Source: Terramyces sp. JEL0728
Taxonomy: Eukaryota; Chytridiomycota; Chytridiomycetes; Rhizophydiales; Terramycetaceae
Reading direction: 5' to 3'
Assembly (NCBI GenBank): GCA_027603945.1
Contig: JADIIU010000005.1
Location: 202,630-266,629 of the forward strand
DNA: 64,000 nt
This document shows positions 11,391-21,946 of the stretch, one piece after another. The position numbers were made by a program, and so were the translations under genes. A model generated the notes under the pieces. It saw only the letters and a program-made list of their open reading frames with translations, was not told the DNA's origin and ran no database searches. The stretch's first letter is position 1, and each line of letters opens with the position of its first letter.

Positions 11391-11687
11391 ATGTCAAGCC
11401 AGAAATCAACCAACAAAAAGTACCCGCAATTAACTCAGGTTAAAGAATTTTACGAAAAGAATACAAATTTCTGTATAGATTTGTTATATCTTCACGACAA
11501 GCAGAGCGAAACAAACAATGTTCAAGAGATTTACGATACTCTTGGGTTGCTGGAAAGCGAGCAGAGTCGTTCTTATGAATTGACAAAAAACTACCAACGA
11601 TATCTCCTGGCAATGACTGAGCTCCTCGGAAACTTTACTCTGCGAAGTACAAAGGAGAATTGTCACCATTGGGAGTTTGGCCAATAA
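11391..11687 (+). CDS. Small hypothetical protein
   Basis: This single frame encodes 98 mainly helical, polar residues, beginning MSSQKSTNKKYPQL and containing FYEKNTNFCIDLLYLHDK. It resembles a small coiled-coil subunit, but I do not recognise the family. Reality is supported by an ATG in good context and by a TAA stop embedded in AATAAA (11683-11688), the same ending used by many genes here. A GTACAAAGGAG near the end could be an intron donor, so the last dozen residues are uncertain. Confidence 0.5.
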   Translation: MSSQKSTNKKYPQLTQVKEFYEKNTNFCIDLLYLHDKQSETNNVQEIYDTLGLLESEQSRSYELTKNYQRYLLAMTELLGNFTLRSTKENCHHWEFGQ

Positions 11688-12106
11688 ATTGTATTTCAGG
11701 TGTAATAGTATTTACATGGTAATTGTTGGAATCTCTGCTGGTAGAATCGTTGAAGGGCATGGGATAAGGAAACATGTTTATAAACAAACGGCTAGATGGC
11801 GACTTTGATCAAACATCGCATTCCGATATCAAAATAACAATATGTGAATACTATTAGCTCTTTATTAATAATATCCTTTAATTTGCTCCTACTTTTGGTA
11901 TTCCAATGGCCTCCTTCGGCATTAGGGCACACAATGAAGCCAAAGCTTCAACCCAAAAGTTGCTGCTAGCTGGCATTTAACCGCAAAGGAAATAATGAGC
12001 AGTTGCAGGATTATAGATTTCAACTAGATTTGTTTCACAACAAATGTGATACGTTATGCGTGGATGTTGGTAAATAAATACGAAAATTGAAACATGGAGT
12101 TTGCCC
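11688..12106. other. Intergenic region, nothing recognised
   Basis: About 420 bp without a supported gene. The next protein lacks an N-terminal signal sequence, so an unrecognised upstream exon could lie here, but I found no convincing one. Confidence 0.45.
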
Positions 12107-13045
12107 ATGTCTGCAACAGCTACTCAAGCGCCAAATACGACAACCAATCCTCCGGCACCTGCTCCAACAACAACAAACGCTCCGCCGGCAACTACAAATG
12201 CGCAACAAGCTACTACAAATGCCGCAGTAACGACAATCGGCTCGAAATCTCAAGAGGCAGCAACTACCAATCAAGTATTTACAACGCTAAGTAACGGCAA
12301 TATTGTAACAATTACTGGGCCAGCACCAACTGCAAGCGGAACTTCAAGCAACGCTGCAAACCCTATTGATTTCAAATCAACAGGATTTATCATCGCGTAT
12401 ATTGTAGCCGGTGTAGTATTCATTCTGCTTGTAATATTTGTATTGTACAGATCCAGATCAAAGAGTAAAGAGTCTCTGTTGGATTTACAAGCTGCAAGTG
12501 GAACAGCACCGCCTGCTCCTCAAAATAAGATTCCAGTATTGACTGACTTACCATTTTTAACAGAAACTATTCCAGATAGACATCCAAATCCTTCTTCAAA
12601 CGTGTATGTACAAGAAAATGCTCCTGGATGGAGTGTAAGTTTCTGTTTACTCTAGGGACCTAAAGCAAGAACGCCATCTCCACAACCGCAGTATGCTCAA
12701 TATCCTATCCCGCCATCTGGCCAATTGATGCCAAACCACAGTCCTGAGACACGCAACCGCACCAGCCCAGAAATGAAAAGCGGGTCGTACAAAGGCAGTC
12801 CAGAACCAAATGCTGCAAGACCATTGCCAAACCCTCCTGGTGATCAATATCACGGCGAGCCTTACGATATACACTATTATCAGAATGCGAGCCAGTACTA
12901 CGACCAAAACCAACATGCACAATACTACGACCAAAATCAACATGCGCAGTACTACGATCAAAATCATCAGCAATATTATCAGCAATATCCGCCACAAAAT
13001 GCTAATTATCAGCAGTACGGATATAATCCCGAGCAAAAGCAATAA
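12107..13045 (+). CDS. Single-pass membrane protein, Ala/Thr/Pro-rich ectodomain
   Basis: Two exons (12107-12634 and 12656-13045, with a 21-nt intron) give 305 residues. The first 85 residues are a low-complexity Ala/Thr/Pro/Asn stretch typical of O-glycosylated surface stalks. One membrane segment, IIAYIVAGVVFILLVIFVLY, lies at about residues 96-118, followed by a basic RSRSKSK stop-transfer. The cytoplasmic tail has an NAPGWSG motif spanning the splice junction, then a Gln/Tyr-rich end with three YYDQN units. There is no cleavable signal, so it is probably a type III (N-out) protein. The stop is inside AATAAA. It is a paralogue of the next gene. Function is unknown; a sensor or wall-linked role is a guess. 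Confidence 0.72.
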
Positions 13046-13149
13046 AGTTACCAAAATTTTGGATAGTTGGCGAAATTAAGGGCGGGTAATTAAAAACGCC
13101 GCTTTAACTTTAAAAAATAAGGGTCGTAAAAAAATTACCTTTTTTAAGA

Positions 13150-14265
13150 ATGGCAGTTGGAGTGTTTAAAAGAAGCCCTGATCAACCTGCCAGTCAAGCT
13201 CCAAGTGCTCCTAAAACTCAAGCACCTGCAGCTCCTCCTGCCCAAACACAAGCTCCATCTTCACCAACCAATAACCCACCAGCAAACACTCCACCTCAAG
13301 CAACCAGTAATCCAAGTAGTTCCAACGGCAATTCAAATGGAAATTCAAACGGCAATTCAAACGGCAATTCCAACGGCAATTCAAATGGTAATTCAAACGG
13401 CAATTCCAATGGCAATTCCAACAGCAATTCTAATGGCAACTCCTCTCCAAATCCTACTCAGCAATCAAACAACAATAATAATGTCCCAAACGCAACTTTG
13501 AATCTTGGCCCAACAGCAGTTGTTAATAATCCTGCCAATTCTGCTGGATCTGTAACTGGAATCAATGGAAACACAGTTACTCCAACCGATTCTCCAGGTA
13601 CTAGCTCTCCTCAAAATAATTCAATCAACTTTGCATCTGGAGGTTTCATTGCATTTTATGTTATTGCTGGATTGATTGCATTTGGCTGCTTAATCTACCT
13701 TTTACTCACTGCTGGTAAACGCAAGCCAAATAAAGAAGCTTTCCGTGATCTGCATCCCATGGACAGAGCCGAAAAGTTTGAGCCTGCAACTACTAGATCA
13801 TCAAACAATTCGTATGCAGCTGTGCCAAAGTTGGAAGAAATCCCAGTTTTTACTGAAGTAGTATCGAACCCATCTTATAACCAATCTCTTGATTCTGGAC
13901 AAACTGCAAGACTTGAACAACCGCAAGAAGAGTCTTTGTACATGAGCACAAATGCACCTGGATGGAGCGGAAAGAGACCTGCTGTTGAAACTGCTCGATC
14001 ACAATCTCAGCGTTACGTCCGTCCTCAATACATGTCTCCAGTCCGATCAAACTCCTATGGACAAAGAAACGATCAAGATGTCTGGGGCTACGATCATGGC
14101 TACAACGAAAATCACTACTCTTATCCGTCGACATATACCACTGAGGAATATGAGCGCTATGGGTCACCAAATTCCCAGCAGTACTCCAGCAAAAAATATG
14201 CACAGAATAATACTTTTGATGAAAATGCTATTTGGGAAGGGCAGCCTGCATATCGCAACTATTAG
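13150..14265 (+). CDS. Single-pass membrane protein with Asn-Gly-Asn-Ser repeats
   Basis: A single exon encodes 371 residues. Residues 1-55 are Pro/Ala/Gln/Thr-rich. They are followed by about ten NGNS/NSNS units and an Asn/Thr-rich stretch. The membrane segment GFIAFYVIAGLIAFGCLIYLLL lies near residues 164-185. The cytoplasmic tail contains LEEIPVFTEV and NAPGWSGK, which pair it with the preceding gene (IPVLTDLPFLTE and NAPGWSG). No cleavable signal peptide is present. The architecture resembles mucin-like wall sensors, with an extracellular stalk, one helix and a disordered tail, but no defined domain allows a functional claim. It is convergent with the next minus-strand gene. Confidence 0.72.
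   Translation: MAVGVFKRSPDQPASQAPSAPKTQAPAAPPAQTQAPSSPTNNPPANTPPQATSNPSSSNGNSNGNSNGNSNGNSNGNSNGNSNGNSNGNSNSNSNGNSSPNPTQQSNNNNNVPNATLNLGPTAVVNNPANSAGSVTGINGNTVTPTDSPGTSSPQNNSINFASGGFIAFYVIAGLIAFGCLIYLLLTAGKRKPNKEAFRDLHPMDRAEKFEPATTRSSNNSYAAVPKLEEIPVFTEVVSNPSYNQSLDSGQTARLEQPQEESLYMSTNAPGWSGKRPAVETARSQSQRYVRPQYMSPVRSNSYGQRNDQDVWGYDHGYNENHYSYPSTYTTEEYERYGSPNSQQYSSKKYAQNNTFDENAIWEGQPAYRNY
13318..13443 (+). repeat. 12-bp coding tandem repeat (NGNS units)
   Basis: About ten copies of a 12-bp unit (consensus GGCAATTCAAAC with synonymous changes) encode the Asn-Gly-Asn-Ser stretch of the surface protein. Such arrays usually vary in copy number between strains. Confidence 0.9.
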
Positions 14266-14378
14266 ATCCTTAGTTTTGGTAATATATATGATTTATGTGA
14301 TATTGAAACCTGTTTCATATTGAGTAGTACAACAATGGATCGCTGCCGAAACAGTATATCAAGCTATAACTACAAATT

Positions 14379-15563
14379 TTATTCTTTAATAGGAGAAAGC
14401 GGATTCGCCTGTCTTTGCAGGACTTCTGGCCCGTAATCAAAACTAAATTTCCGTCCTCCTACTATTTCAGGCGACTGCGAACGTGGAATATCCAGCTGTC
14501 TTTGTGGATAATCGAATACGGACGGTGGATCTTTAGGCGGAGGTGGGAATTCGAACCCAGATAAGGGTCTATCCACTGTTTGTGGTTCAGCTGGAGCGAA
14601 CACGTTCTGCCAGTGCATGGAATCTCTTGATTTCTTGTGACTTGCAGACTTGTTATCCTCTTTCTGCATATCCCCTGGTTCGTTGGTAGCTTCATTCAAG
14701 TTTTGGGAAAACGATTGCATTGAGTTTTGATGTCTTTCCAGTGTTGCTTCCAGATTAGCCGTTGGAACAAGCGGTAGTGGAGGGATAGGCGCCATACTAG
14801 TGATTGACGGTGCGTACATACTCGACACCCTATGCACACTTATTGGTTCATTGCTATTCAGATATAATAGAGTATGTCTAGGATCACTGTATAATCGAGT
14901 GTCCATTGCAGGGTCGGAATAAAGGTACGAATACCTTGAATCGTATTGTTGCACTGGGTATGCGTACAGCTCGGCTTGCGAAGGCACGTAAGATTGCCTT
15001 GCCAAATGCGTATTAGGGTTGCTAGACAATGTCGACAGAGAGGATAATCTTCTTGGGATAGTTGTTTGATGATACGCATCAAACGAATGTCGGGAGATTG
15101 GAGTTCTTGTATCTACTTTTTCAAGTAGGGCTGAAATATCATTCTTTTTGAATGATCTAATTGCAACGAAAACTACCAGAGCCATCGTTACGGCTAATAC
15201 TGTCAGCCCGACTATTAGAAACATGTATGAAGATGTTGGCGCTGCCGATTGTGATTTGTCAATGGTGCTTGCGTTTATACTTGGCTGCAGTGTATCTGAT
15301 GCTGGAACAGGAAATGTCTCTATTAGCTGTGTAGATGTTTCTGCTGATGTATAATCCGTTGCAGTGTAATTGAAAAAATCAGTGGTAGTTATTGCTGAAT
15401 CAGTGGATGTAGAATCAGTTGTTAAACTGGAGGAATTAAAGGTAGGCACTGCTGTAATAGTAGGCGCAGTTGTAATAGTGGCAGCTGTCAAAGTCCGCCT
15501 AGGTCTTCTTGTCCTGGTAAGCGTTTGACAGGCGATGCAATAAATTAACAATAGGAATTTCAT
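14379..15563 (-). CDS. Secreted-type single-pass membrane protein, Thr/Ser-rich
   Basis: A single exon encodes 394 residues. A short N-terminal hydrophobic signal (MKFLLLIYCIACQ) is followed by about 95 residues rich in Thr and Ser. A membrane helix, MFLIVGLTVLAVTMALVVFV, sits near residues 113-132, and a 260-residue cytoplasmic tail is rich in Ser, Tyr and Pro. The architecture is that of a type I mucin-like surface protein. The stop TAA lies inside the minus-strand AATAAA (14378-14383). It is one of four such genes in a row and is arranged tail-to-tail with the plus-strand pair. No conserved domain is recognised. Confidence 0.7.
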   Translation of the reverse strand: MKFLLLIYCIACQTLTRTRRPRRTLTAATITTAPTITAVPTFNSSSLTTDSTSTDSAITTTDFFNYTATDYTSAETSTQLIETFPVPASDTLQPSINASTIDKSQSAAPTSSYMFLIVGLTVLAVTMALVVFVAIRSFKKNDISALLEKVDTRTPISRHSFDAYHQTTIPRRLSSLSTLSSNPNTHLARQSYVPSQAELYAYPVQQYDSRYSYLYSDPAMDTRLYSDPRHTLLYLNSNEPISVHRVSSMYAPSITSMAPIPPLPLVPTANLEATLERHQNSMQSFSQNLNEATNEPGDMQKEDNKSASHKKSRDSMHWQNVFAPAEPQTVDRPLSGFEFPPPPKDPPSVFDYPQRQLDIPRSQSPEIVGGRKFSFDYGPEVLQRQANPLSPIKE

Positions 15564-15813
15564 TCAGGAGGATATTTGTGCACGTTCAATTTATTACCTG
15601 ATCCAAGCTCTTGGGCTCTTTCGTTTCTCTTATGAGGGGTGTCAAAAATCATAACGCCAGAGAAATTCAACAATGTAAAACAAAGGGATTTCCGTTTCAC
15701 CAATGGATCGGGTTGAGGGTTTTACCATTGAAAATAGATCTTTTGTATTTTCAGAGGTGCTCTTTTCAGTCAATTCTCCGTGTGCTAGATCCAAGTTTCA
15801 ATTAAATAATAAT

Positions 15814-16911
15814 TTATTCCAAGTCAAGGGAGTTCCTTGAAAAGTATTTCGGCACGACAACATCATCATGTACAGTGCTAATACTTCGTCTTCTCAAGCT
15901 AGAATCCCTCCTAGCTGCATAATATTGCGAATAAAAGCTTTTGTAAAACAAATCTTCCTCAGATTCTTCGTGGATCACTTCGAGTCTGCTTACTTGGCCG
16001 CCAGACATCATTGAGACGATATTACTATCAAATTGATCTTCAAATGGGGTTTCTGGATGCGGGTCTAGGAATGGGTTCTGCGATCCTCGGTTTCGGAATG
16101 GGTTGTCAGTCTCGTCTAGTCTGGAGTATATTGATGAGGTGTCATCGAATATTGCAGTGGGATCTGGTTCATTGTTTGCTTGGGTTTCATATACAACATC
16201 TTTATGCGTTTTGAACTGATTCAGTGGAGGATATGGCATTCCCGCATCTCGTTCAAAGATTTGACTGATATTCGCCATGTAAACCAAGCTTTCCGGTCTT
16301 GAAGTTGGATAGGCTGGTTTCAATACTTCATCTGAGCTTGACGAATGAGTAGGAAGTATTGAAGCACTGTTTGGTGATAAAATTTCCTTGCTGATTTCCC
16401 TGGTAATTTGTTTTTTCTTTGCATAGATAAAGTAACCGATCATAGCTGCCATTGCTGTAAATGCCAACACAAGTATTACTATTCCTCCAGTTGAAAGCGC
16501 ATCGGAATTGCTATTGTCTGTGGATGTAGGAGCAAACGGTTTTATGGTAATGGTTGGCAGGATTGTATTTGAATTTTGTTTCGATGTCAAAGTAGTTGTA
16601 GTATCGGCTGTGCTGTCAGAAGTAGTTGGACTTGGTGGGGGAATCGTACTAGTAATTATATCTGGTTTTTCTTTGGCCGTAGCTACTGGTTGTCTAGCGG
16701 TTGTCCGTATTATTACTGGTGGTAGAGGTTTTGTTGGTAATTTAATTGGCGGTATTGTGGGGGGATTGTTAGTTGTAGTGGGATGCACTATAGTAGCTGT
16801 CGATTCAGGAATAGTTGTAATAATTTCTATTGTATTTGCAGTGGTAATTATATCTCTAGTGACGGTACTGTTTTGACACAGCACAGAAATCACTAATAAA
16901 TAAAACCTCAT
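15814..16911 (-). CDS. Secreted-type single-pass membrane protein, Thr/Pro-rich
   Basis: A single exon gives 365 residues if translation starts at the ATG 16909-16911, which opens a good signal peptide (MRFYLLVISVLCQ). An in-frame ATG 20 codons upstream would bury that signal and is less likely. The ectodomain is Thr/Pro-rich. One helix, GIVILVLAFTAMAAMIGYFIY, lies near residue 160, followed by a basic AKKK. The tail is acidic and Ser-rich. The stop is inside AATAAA (15813-15818). It is the same architecture as its neighbour. Function unknown. Confidence 0.68.
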   Translation of the reverse strand: MRFYLLVISVLCQNSTVTRDIITTANTIEIITTIPESTATIVHPTTTNNPPTIPPIKLPTKPLPPVIIRTTARQPVATAKEKPDIITSTIPPPSPTTSDSTADTTTTLTSKQNSNTILPTITIKPFAPTSTDNSNSDALSTGGIVILVLAFTAMAAMIGYFIYAKKKQITREISKEILSPNSASILPTHSSSSDEVLKPAYPTSRPESLVYMANISQIFERDAGMPYPPLNQFKTHKDVVYETQANNEPDPTAIFDDTSSIYSRLDETDNPFRNRGSQNPFLDPHPETPFEDQFDSNIVSMMSGGQVSRLEVIHEESEEDLFYKSFYSQYYAARRDSSLRRRSISTVHDDVVVPKYFSRNSLDLE

Positions 16912-17046
16912 GATGAAACTCTTAAACTGCTGCAGATAAATATAAAATATCGGGCTCCTTCCGCTGCACAAACTAAAAGAATTCTGTTTCAGGTTAATTG
17001 CTTAAACCCCCAGCCCTAAAATAACGTTTAAAAACGATCTGCAGCC

Positions 17047-17231
17047 ATGGCTAACTGTGGTTGCATTGCTGGTAGACCCGAGAGATTGGTAAGTTCAGTG
17101 GCAAGCTGCAGTTCTTACGCCAATTAGCAAATGATGAGCAAACTGAGATAGAGCCAGGAAAATGTTTTGGAATATTCAGCCCTTGTTCATCTATGATTGA
17201 TACGAATGTCATATTTGGTAAATATCTGTAA
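17047..17231 (+). CDS. Possible small two-exon gene
   Basis: An ATG in strong context (GCAGCCATGG) opens MANCGCIAGRPERL. A 23-nt intron-like segment (17089-17111, GTAAGT...CTGCAG) then joins to a 40-codon frame ending at TAA 17229-17231, for 53 residues in all. Both splice sites fit the local style. A third exon beyond a GTAAATATC donor near 17218 is also possible. No family is recognised. The evidence is only the start context and the splice signals. Confidence 0.3.
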
Positions 17232-17393
17232 AGTATTTTGCTAAAGATGTTCTGAGACTACTGCGATGACATTGGTAGAAGGATATCCACGTGAAAAGCA
17301 AGTTAAAATAGTTTAATTTCTTGGAGCTATTCTTATCCAAAGATTAAATCGGGTGACTGAAAAAGTATAAATACTTTATAAAAGTCATTTTCG

Positions 17394-19373
17394 ATGATGG
17401 ATAGTCTGTTCAAGAACCCCAACAACCAGAATTCAATGGCAAAAGCATTTGCATCATTTAATTCCAGACATATCAAATCCAATGAACAGATGAACCAAAA
17501 TGGATCCCGCCATTTCAAAAACATTACAAAAAATACTGAATTTATTGAAATTACAGATAGCAAATTCAAAGCACCGATTAGTAATTCAAAAGAACACGAA
17601 CCAAAGGAAGAGTTGGCCAGATTTACAGATCCTGGTCGATTGAATATTTCAAGTCCGGACACTTTAGTTATTGGCTCAATCCCAAAAAAGCATACAAGAG
17701 ATTCGCTAAACAATGCACCAGAATCAACCCCTCCGACACCAAATACTCTGAATCCTGTTTCTTTTGGTTTTGGCTTTTCAAACACTAGTTCAAGAGGGTT
17801 TCATACTCCCAAACCCGATTCTCTCAATATTCAGGAATACCTTAAAGTACACTTGTCTAAACGCGATGAATGGATGGGGCATGAAGATCAATTCTTTGAT
17901 CAATTACTTGAAAATGAACTCGTAAACAAAGAGCAATTAAAGAAACTCAAAAGTCAATTGCTACTGGCTCAAAAGCAGCTGGGAGATACAAAGCAAAAGT
18001 TGGTTCAAGCAGATAAAGAATTGAAATTGCAGGCGAATTACAAAAAAGATTACGCAGATCAAATATCCATCTTGGAAAAGTCCAAATCAAACGCACTTGC
18101 TTCGATCAATAGCTTGAAAGAAAAGATTCTCTCTCTCCAGCAAGATCAGAGTAAAGCATTGTCAATCGCCAAAGGTATTCTTTGCTAACCAGAAAATGAA
18201 ATTTTGTACAAGGATCTCAAAGAACAAGAAAACAAGTATCTGAACTTGCAAGAGCAATTACAAGCAAGTCAAAATAAAGTGTTGGAACTTTCTACTCTTA
18301 AAGCAACTCTGGAATCCAACCTGTCAGCTGCGGAATCGACTTTGAAAGGGCTTGCAGTAAAACATAAGGGATTGGAAACAGAAATCGTTCAATTGAATCA
18401 GCAATTGAATGAATCAAAATCACTAGCTACAAATCAAACAAGAGATGTGGAACATGAAAAGGAGCGGTATGCAAATCTCCTAGAAAGGTGGAGCCAAGAC
18501 CAAATCTCAAATACCAGCCAATTGGATGAAAAGAATAATGTAATTAAATTACTGGAAAACGAAACCAATACCAAACGAGATGAAATAGTCAAGATGAACA
18601 AAAGAATTGACGCGCTAATAACTTCAAATCAAGACACTTGTAAAGAATTTCAGCGTTCCAGCGATAAGCTTACTCTTGACTGGCAATCTAAAGGGAAAGA
18701 ATTAGCTGCTTTTCAATCAAAGTATGACGATTTAGAAAGAATATACAATGCAACTAAAATCAAAGTACCAATCTTGAATGGCAGCCTTCAACAGCAAGAA
18801 CAAGAAATGAAAAAACTGCAAAGCGAATATGATCAATTGCTACTTGTTATCTCTACGTTGGAGTGTGAAAAGCAACAAAAAGAAACACAAATCCATGAAT
18901 CTGATCGCCAATTATCTTTTTTGAGCCAACAGTAAATATTATTAACTAGGTTGCAATCAAGTGAATCAATGTGCAATGAAATTCAAGTACAGTATAGCAA
19001 TTCTAAATCCGAGTATCAGGGGTTGAAAGCAAAGTGCTCTGAACTTGAATCAACACACATCAGTCTTTCAAGCCAATACACAACACTACAGTCAGAAACA
19101 AAACTACTCCAGGATAAGCTATCGGCACAAGTACACTCAAACCAAACTCTAGAAACGAGCCTTTACACAACTAGCTCAAGTTTATCCACTTTGGAAATGG
19201 AAATAAAAAGTACTAGGCTGGAAACCAAACAGCTGAAGAGTGAAAATTCTAATTTGAGGAATCAGGTAGGAGAATTGAAGATGCAAGTGGACAATCTTAC
19301 ACATCAGAAAAAGAAACAAAAAACTGGACGCGTAAAAAGGGAATCTGTTGATTTATTCGAGCCTTCTTGGTAA
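17394..19373 (+). CDS. Long coiled-coil protein
   Basis: Three exons (17394-18174, 18193-18931, 18950-19373) with two 18-nt introns give 647 residues. The first 150 residues are low complexity and rich in Asn and Ser. From about residue 160 to 620 the sequence is almost continuous heptad-like coiled coil, rich in Leu, Gln, Glu and Lys. A basic segment (KKKQKTGRVKRE) near the C-terminus could be a nuclear localisation signal. TATA-like TATAAATACTTTATAAA lies about 30 bp upstream of the start. The stop TAA overlaps AATAAA. It may be a structural, tethering or synaptonemal-type protein; the sequence does not decide. Confidence 0.75.
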
Positions 19374-19387
19374 TAAAATATCTTGCT

Positions 19388-20418
19388 TTAAAAGTTTAGC
19401 AGTGGCGGTCCATTGTTCTTGTCCAATTCAACATATCCTTCAAAGTACCCTGGTTTGGTACTTTGTATTTTGTTTGGAAACATTACGCTCGTATTAAAAT
19501 CAAATATATCTAGCTCTCCTTCACCTACAGTAACAATCTCTTTTGGTTTAATCACATTGCAGACCCGAATATATTCCTGCTTTGAAATGGTGCTATTTTG
19601 CATTTCAATGAAATAAAAGTCGTGGTATTTTTGTATTTTTTGTAGCTGGGAGAGTATTCCCTTGCTTGTCGTTATGATTAGTTTCGGATCGTATTCGAAT
19701 AAACTGCTTATATTCGAATGGCAAATCAGCTGCTTTTGTTGCAGTAATTCGCCAATTAATAATGGTGGCTTTGCGAGCAAGGTGTTGTTTTGTTGCTTAA
19801 TTGTCATCCTAAATTATCAACAAAATACCATTCACTGAACACATTCGTGAGTAAAACCAAGTTTGAGCTGATGGGCGATACAAAGTGAATTTTCCTGAAT
19901 CTTTCAATCAATTCAATGACTTGCAAGCCCTGGCAAAAAATCACAGTTGTTTTCATCGGTATGGTAAATTCAGGTGTTTGAAACAAATTCCCAGAGACAA
20001 TCATATAATCCGGTTCAATCACATTCGGTTTAAATTCGGTGTAGCTTGACTTGCTACTGATATCGACATAAAATAATGTAATTGAGCCATATAGAATCGT
20101 AATATTTGCAAATCCAATTCCCGTCCCGCTCGAACTGAAAATGAACCTCAGATCACTGGTAAAATTAATGATTGAATTGTAATAAACGGTATTGAATTCG
20201 TACTCTTGCTTTTTGTTTTGTTTTTGGAATAGATTCAAATATTCTTTTGTTGGAAGTGTGCAGTATCGTTTTGTGGGTAAATCGCCGTCAATTCCAATTG
20301 GTTTGGTTAATAATAAAACATTGCTGTTTGTTATGAGATTGATTGCTATCTTGTAGTGGTTGATCTCCAGCAGCACTCCTTCTTTTTCATACTTGTATTT
20401 CACCCCTGGAGATTGCAT
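19388..20418 (-). CDS. INTS9/CPSF100-like beta-CASP protein, shortened
   Basis: Two exons (19822-20418 and 19388-19795) joined by a 26-nt intron give 334 residues. The order of segments follows Integrator subunit 9. A strand resembling SSSGTGIGFANITI is followed by YVDISSKSSYTEFKPN, DYMIVSG, TTVIFCQG, then IHFVSPISSNLVLLTNVFSEW, PPLLIGELL, DPKLIITTSKG and VIKPKEIVTVGEG. No metal-binding HxHxDH motif is seen, as in the inactive INTS9/CPSF100 class. It is about half the usual length and lacks most of the N- and C-terminal regions. The intron starts GTTGAT, weaker than its neighbours. Family level is moderately supported; the choice between INTS9 and CPSF100 is not secure. Confidence 0.45.
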
Positions 20419-20593
20419 CTTGAAAAAGTAGGATGTTATTTCAAGGATAACAAATCGATAGACCGAGTTTCAAACAACCATATTACTTTCAGATGATAGC
20501 CTTCCATCATTTTGAAATTTAAAGTTACATTAAGGTTAAACCACATGATTGATAAGAAACAGTATAAATAAAACTAAAGATAGAGTATGGATA

Positions 20594-21946
20594 ATGCGAG
20601 TAACTGCTTGGACAATATACAAGGACTTGAATGTCGATAAAATTACAAATGAAAATCCCAACATGGCCAGACTTGATGTAAATAGACTCTTGTCCAGTAA
20701 TTTCAAGAAGCTGTCAACAGTCGAAAAACGGCAATTGCTAATTGACTATCAGAATGTCAAAACAGAACCAGCGTCTAATGATACCGAATCACCTGGAATC
20801 CCTATTAATCCTCTCTGTGTCTCTCTGCCAGTTCCAACTGCACTACCTCCGTTTCCTCTTCAACCAATACCTTATCTACCAGTGAATGGAATGCACCCCC
20901 TTTTGCAAGGATACCAGCATTATCTGCAAATGTACCAACACCAACCAATTCAATACCCGTTGGAATACAATGCACCAATTGTAGTTGATTACCAAGTGCA
21001 CAATCCAAGACATCCGACAATCAATCTACAATCTACTGACATTTTGGTTAAAGTCGATGCCAGTATGTTTAAACAGCGATCACAGTCGTTTAATGAACAA
21101 CATTTGAAAAAAGTGGATGGGTGTGAAGTGATTAATCCAAATCAGTTGGGAATTGAATATGTTGATAGTAGAATGCAGGATAGTTGTCAACCATTGGTAT
21201 TTGAAAATATCAACACTCCACACGCTAATCCTCTTCCTTTGCCAGTGTACGCTTCTCCTCAACCAGTAATTGCATCAACAGTAGATACTGCGTCACCTAC
21301 TCAACTTAACCCAACAACAAATTCGTCTGCAAACATTCCTAAACCTAGAAAGAGAAGAACACGTAAACCTAAAGTAAAAATCAATCAAAAGAAAGACCAA
21401 GAGCCTGTATTAAAGACAGAACCCCCTGGTATCCCCATTACGAAAAAGAGAAAGACGCTAGTAAAGTTTACCAGTCCTCTTGCCAAAGGTATTTTATTTT
21501 AATAAGATGAAAATGGAGTGCCTGTTACTGAAAGTAAATTTGAAAAGAAAGATGTAGGTTCTGTCAACGATGCACTACAGAATCCAAACGTAGAAATTGA
21601 AAGTAGTAGATTTATTGATACTGCTACAAATGAAACAAACCAAGCAGAAGAATCAATCAAACATCTCCTGGCTCGACCTCAAGTTCCTGACCTTCAGGCT
21701 ATTACAAATCTACCACCCATTACAACTGAAGAGGTAGTGCAGCCTTCAACCGAACTAGTGCCAGAATCAAATGAACTACTCCAGGTCACCGTTCCGCAAA
21801 TATCTGATGCTCAAGCAGTGCAACAGCCACCTGCATCACCATCCATCAACATCACATCCCCAAAGAAAGTATTTGACAAAAGTCCGAGTGCCTTATTCGA
21901 CCAATTCCTCGACCAAACACTATTCGACTCTGTAGTACCAAATTAA
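20594..21946 (+). CDS. HMG-box-like DNA-binding protein 1
   Basis: Two exons (20594-21488 and 21507-21946, with an 18-nt intron) give 444 residues. The N-terminus, RVTAWTIYKD...ITNENPNMARLDVNRLLSS...LSTVEKRQLLIDY, has the spacing of an HMG box (usual form N-A-[FW]-x-x-Y ... NP ... ISK ... W). The usual central Trp is replaced by Phe. The rest is Pro/Gln-rich and disordered, with a basic KPRKRRTRKPKVK patch. TATAAATAAA lies about 35 bp upstream. I chose ATG 20594 because it starts at the box; an out-of-frame ATG at 20585 precedes it. The stop codon overlaps that of the convergent gene. It may be a transcription factor. Confidence 0.6.

Noticed and set aside
19796..19821. Programmed frameshift in the INTS9-like gene
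   Set aside because: A 26-nt intron with GT and AAG borders restores the frame more simply, in line with the rest of the window.
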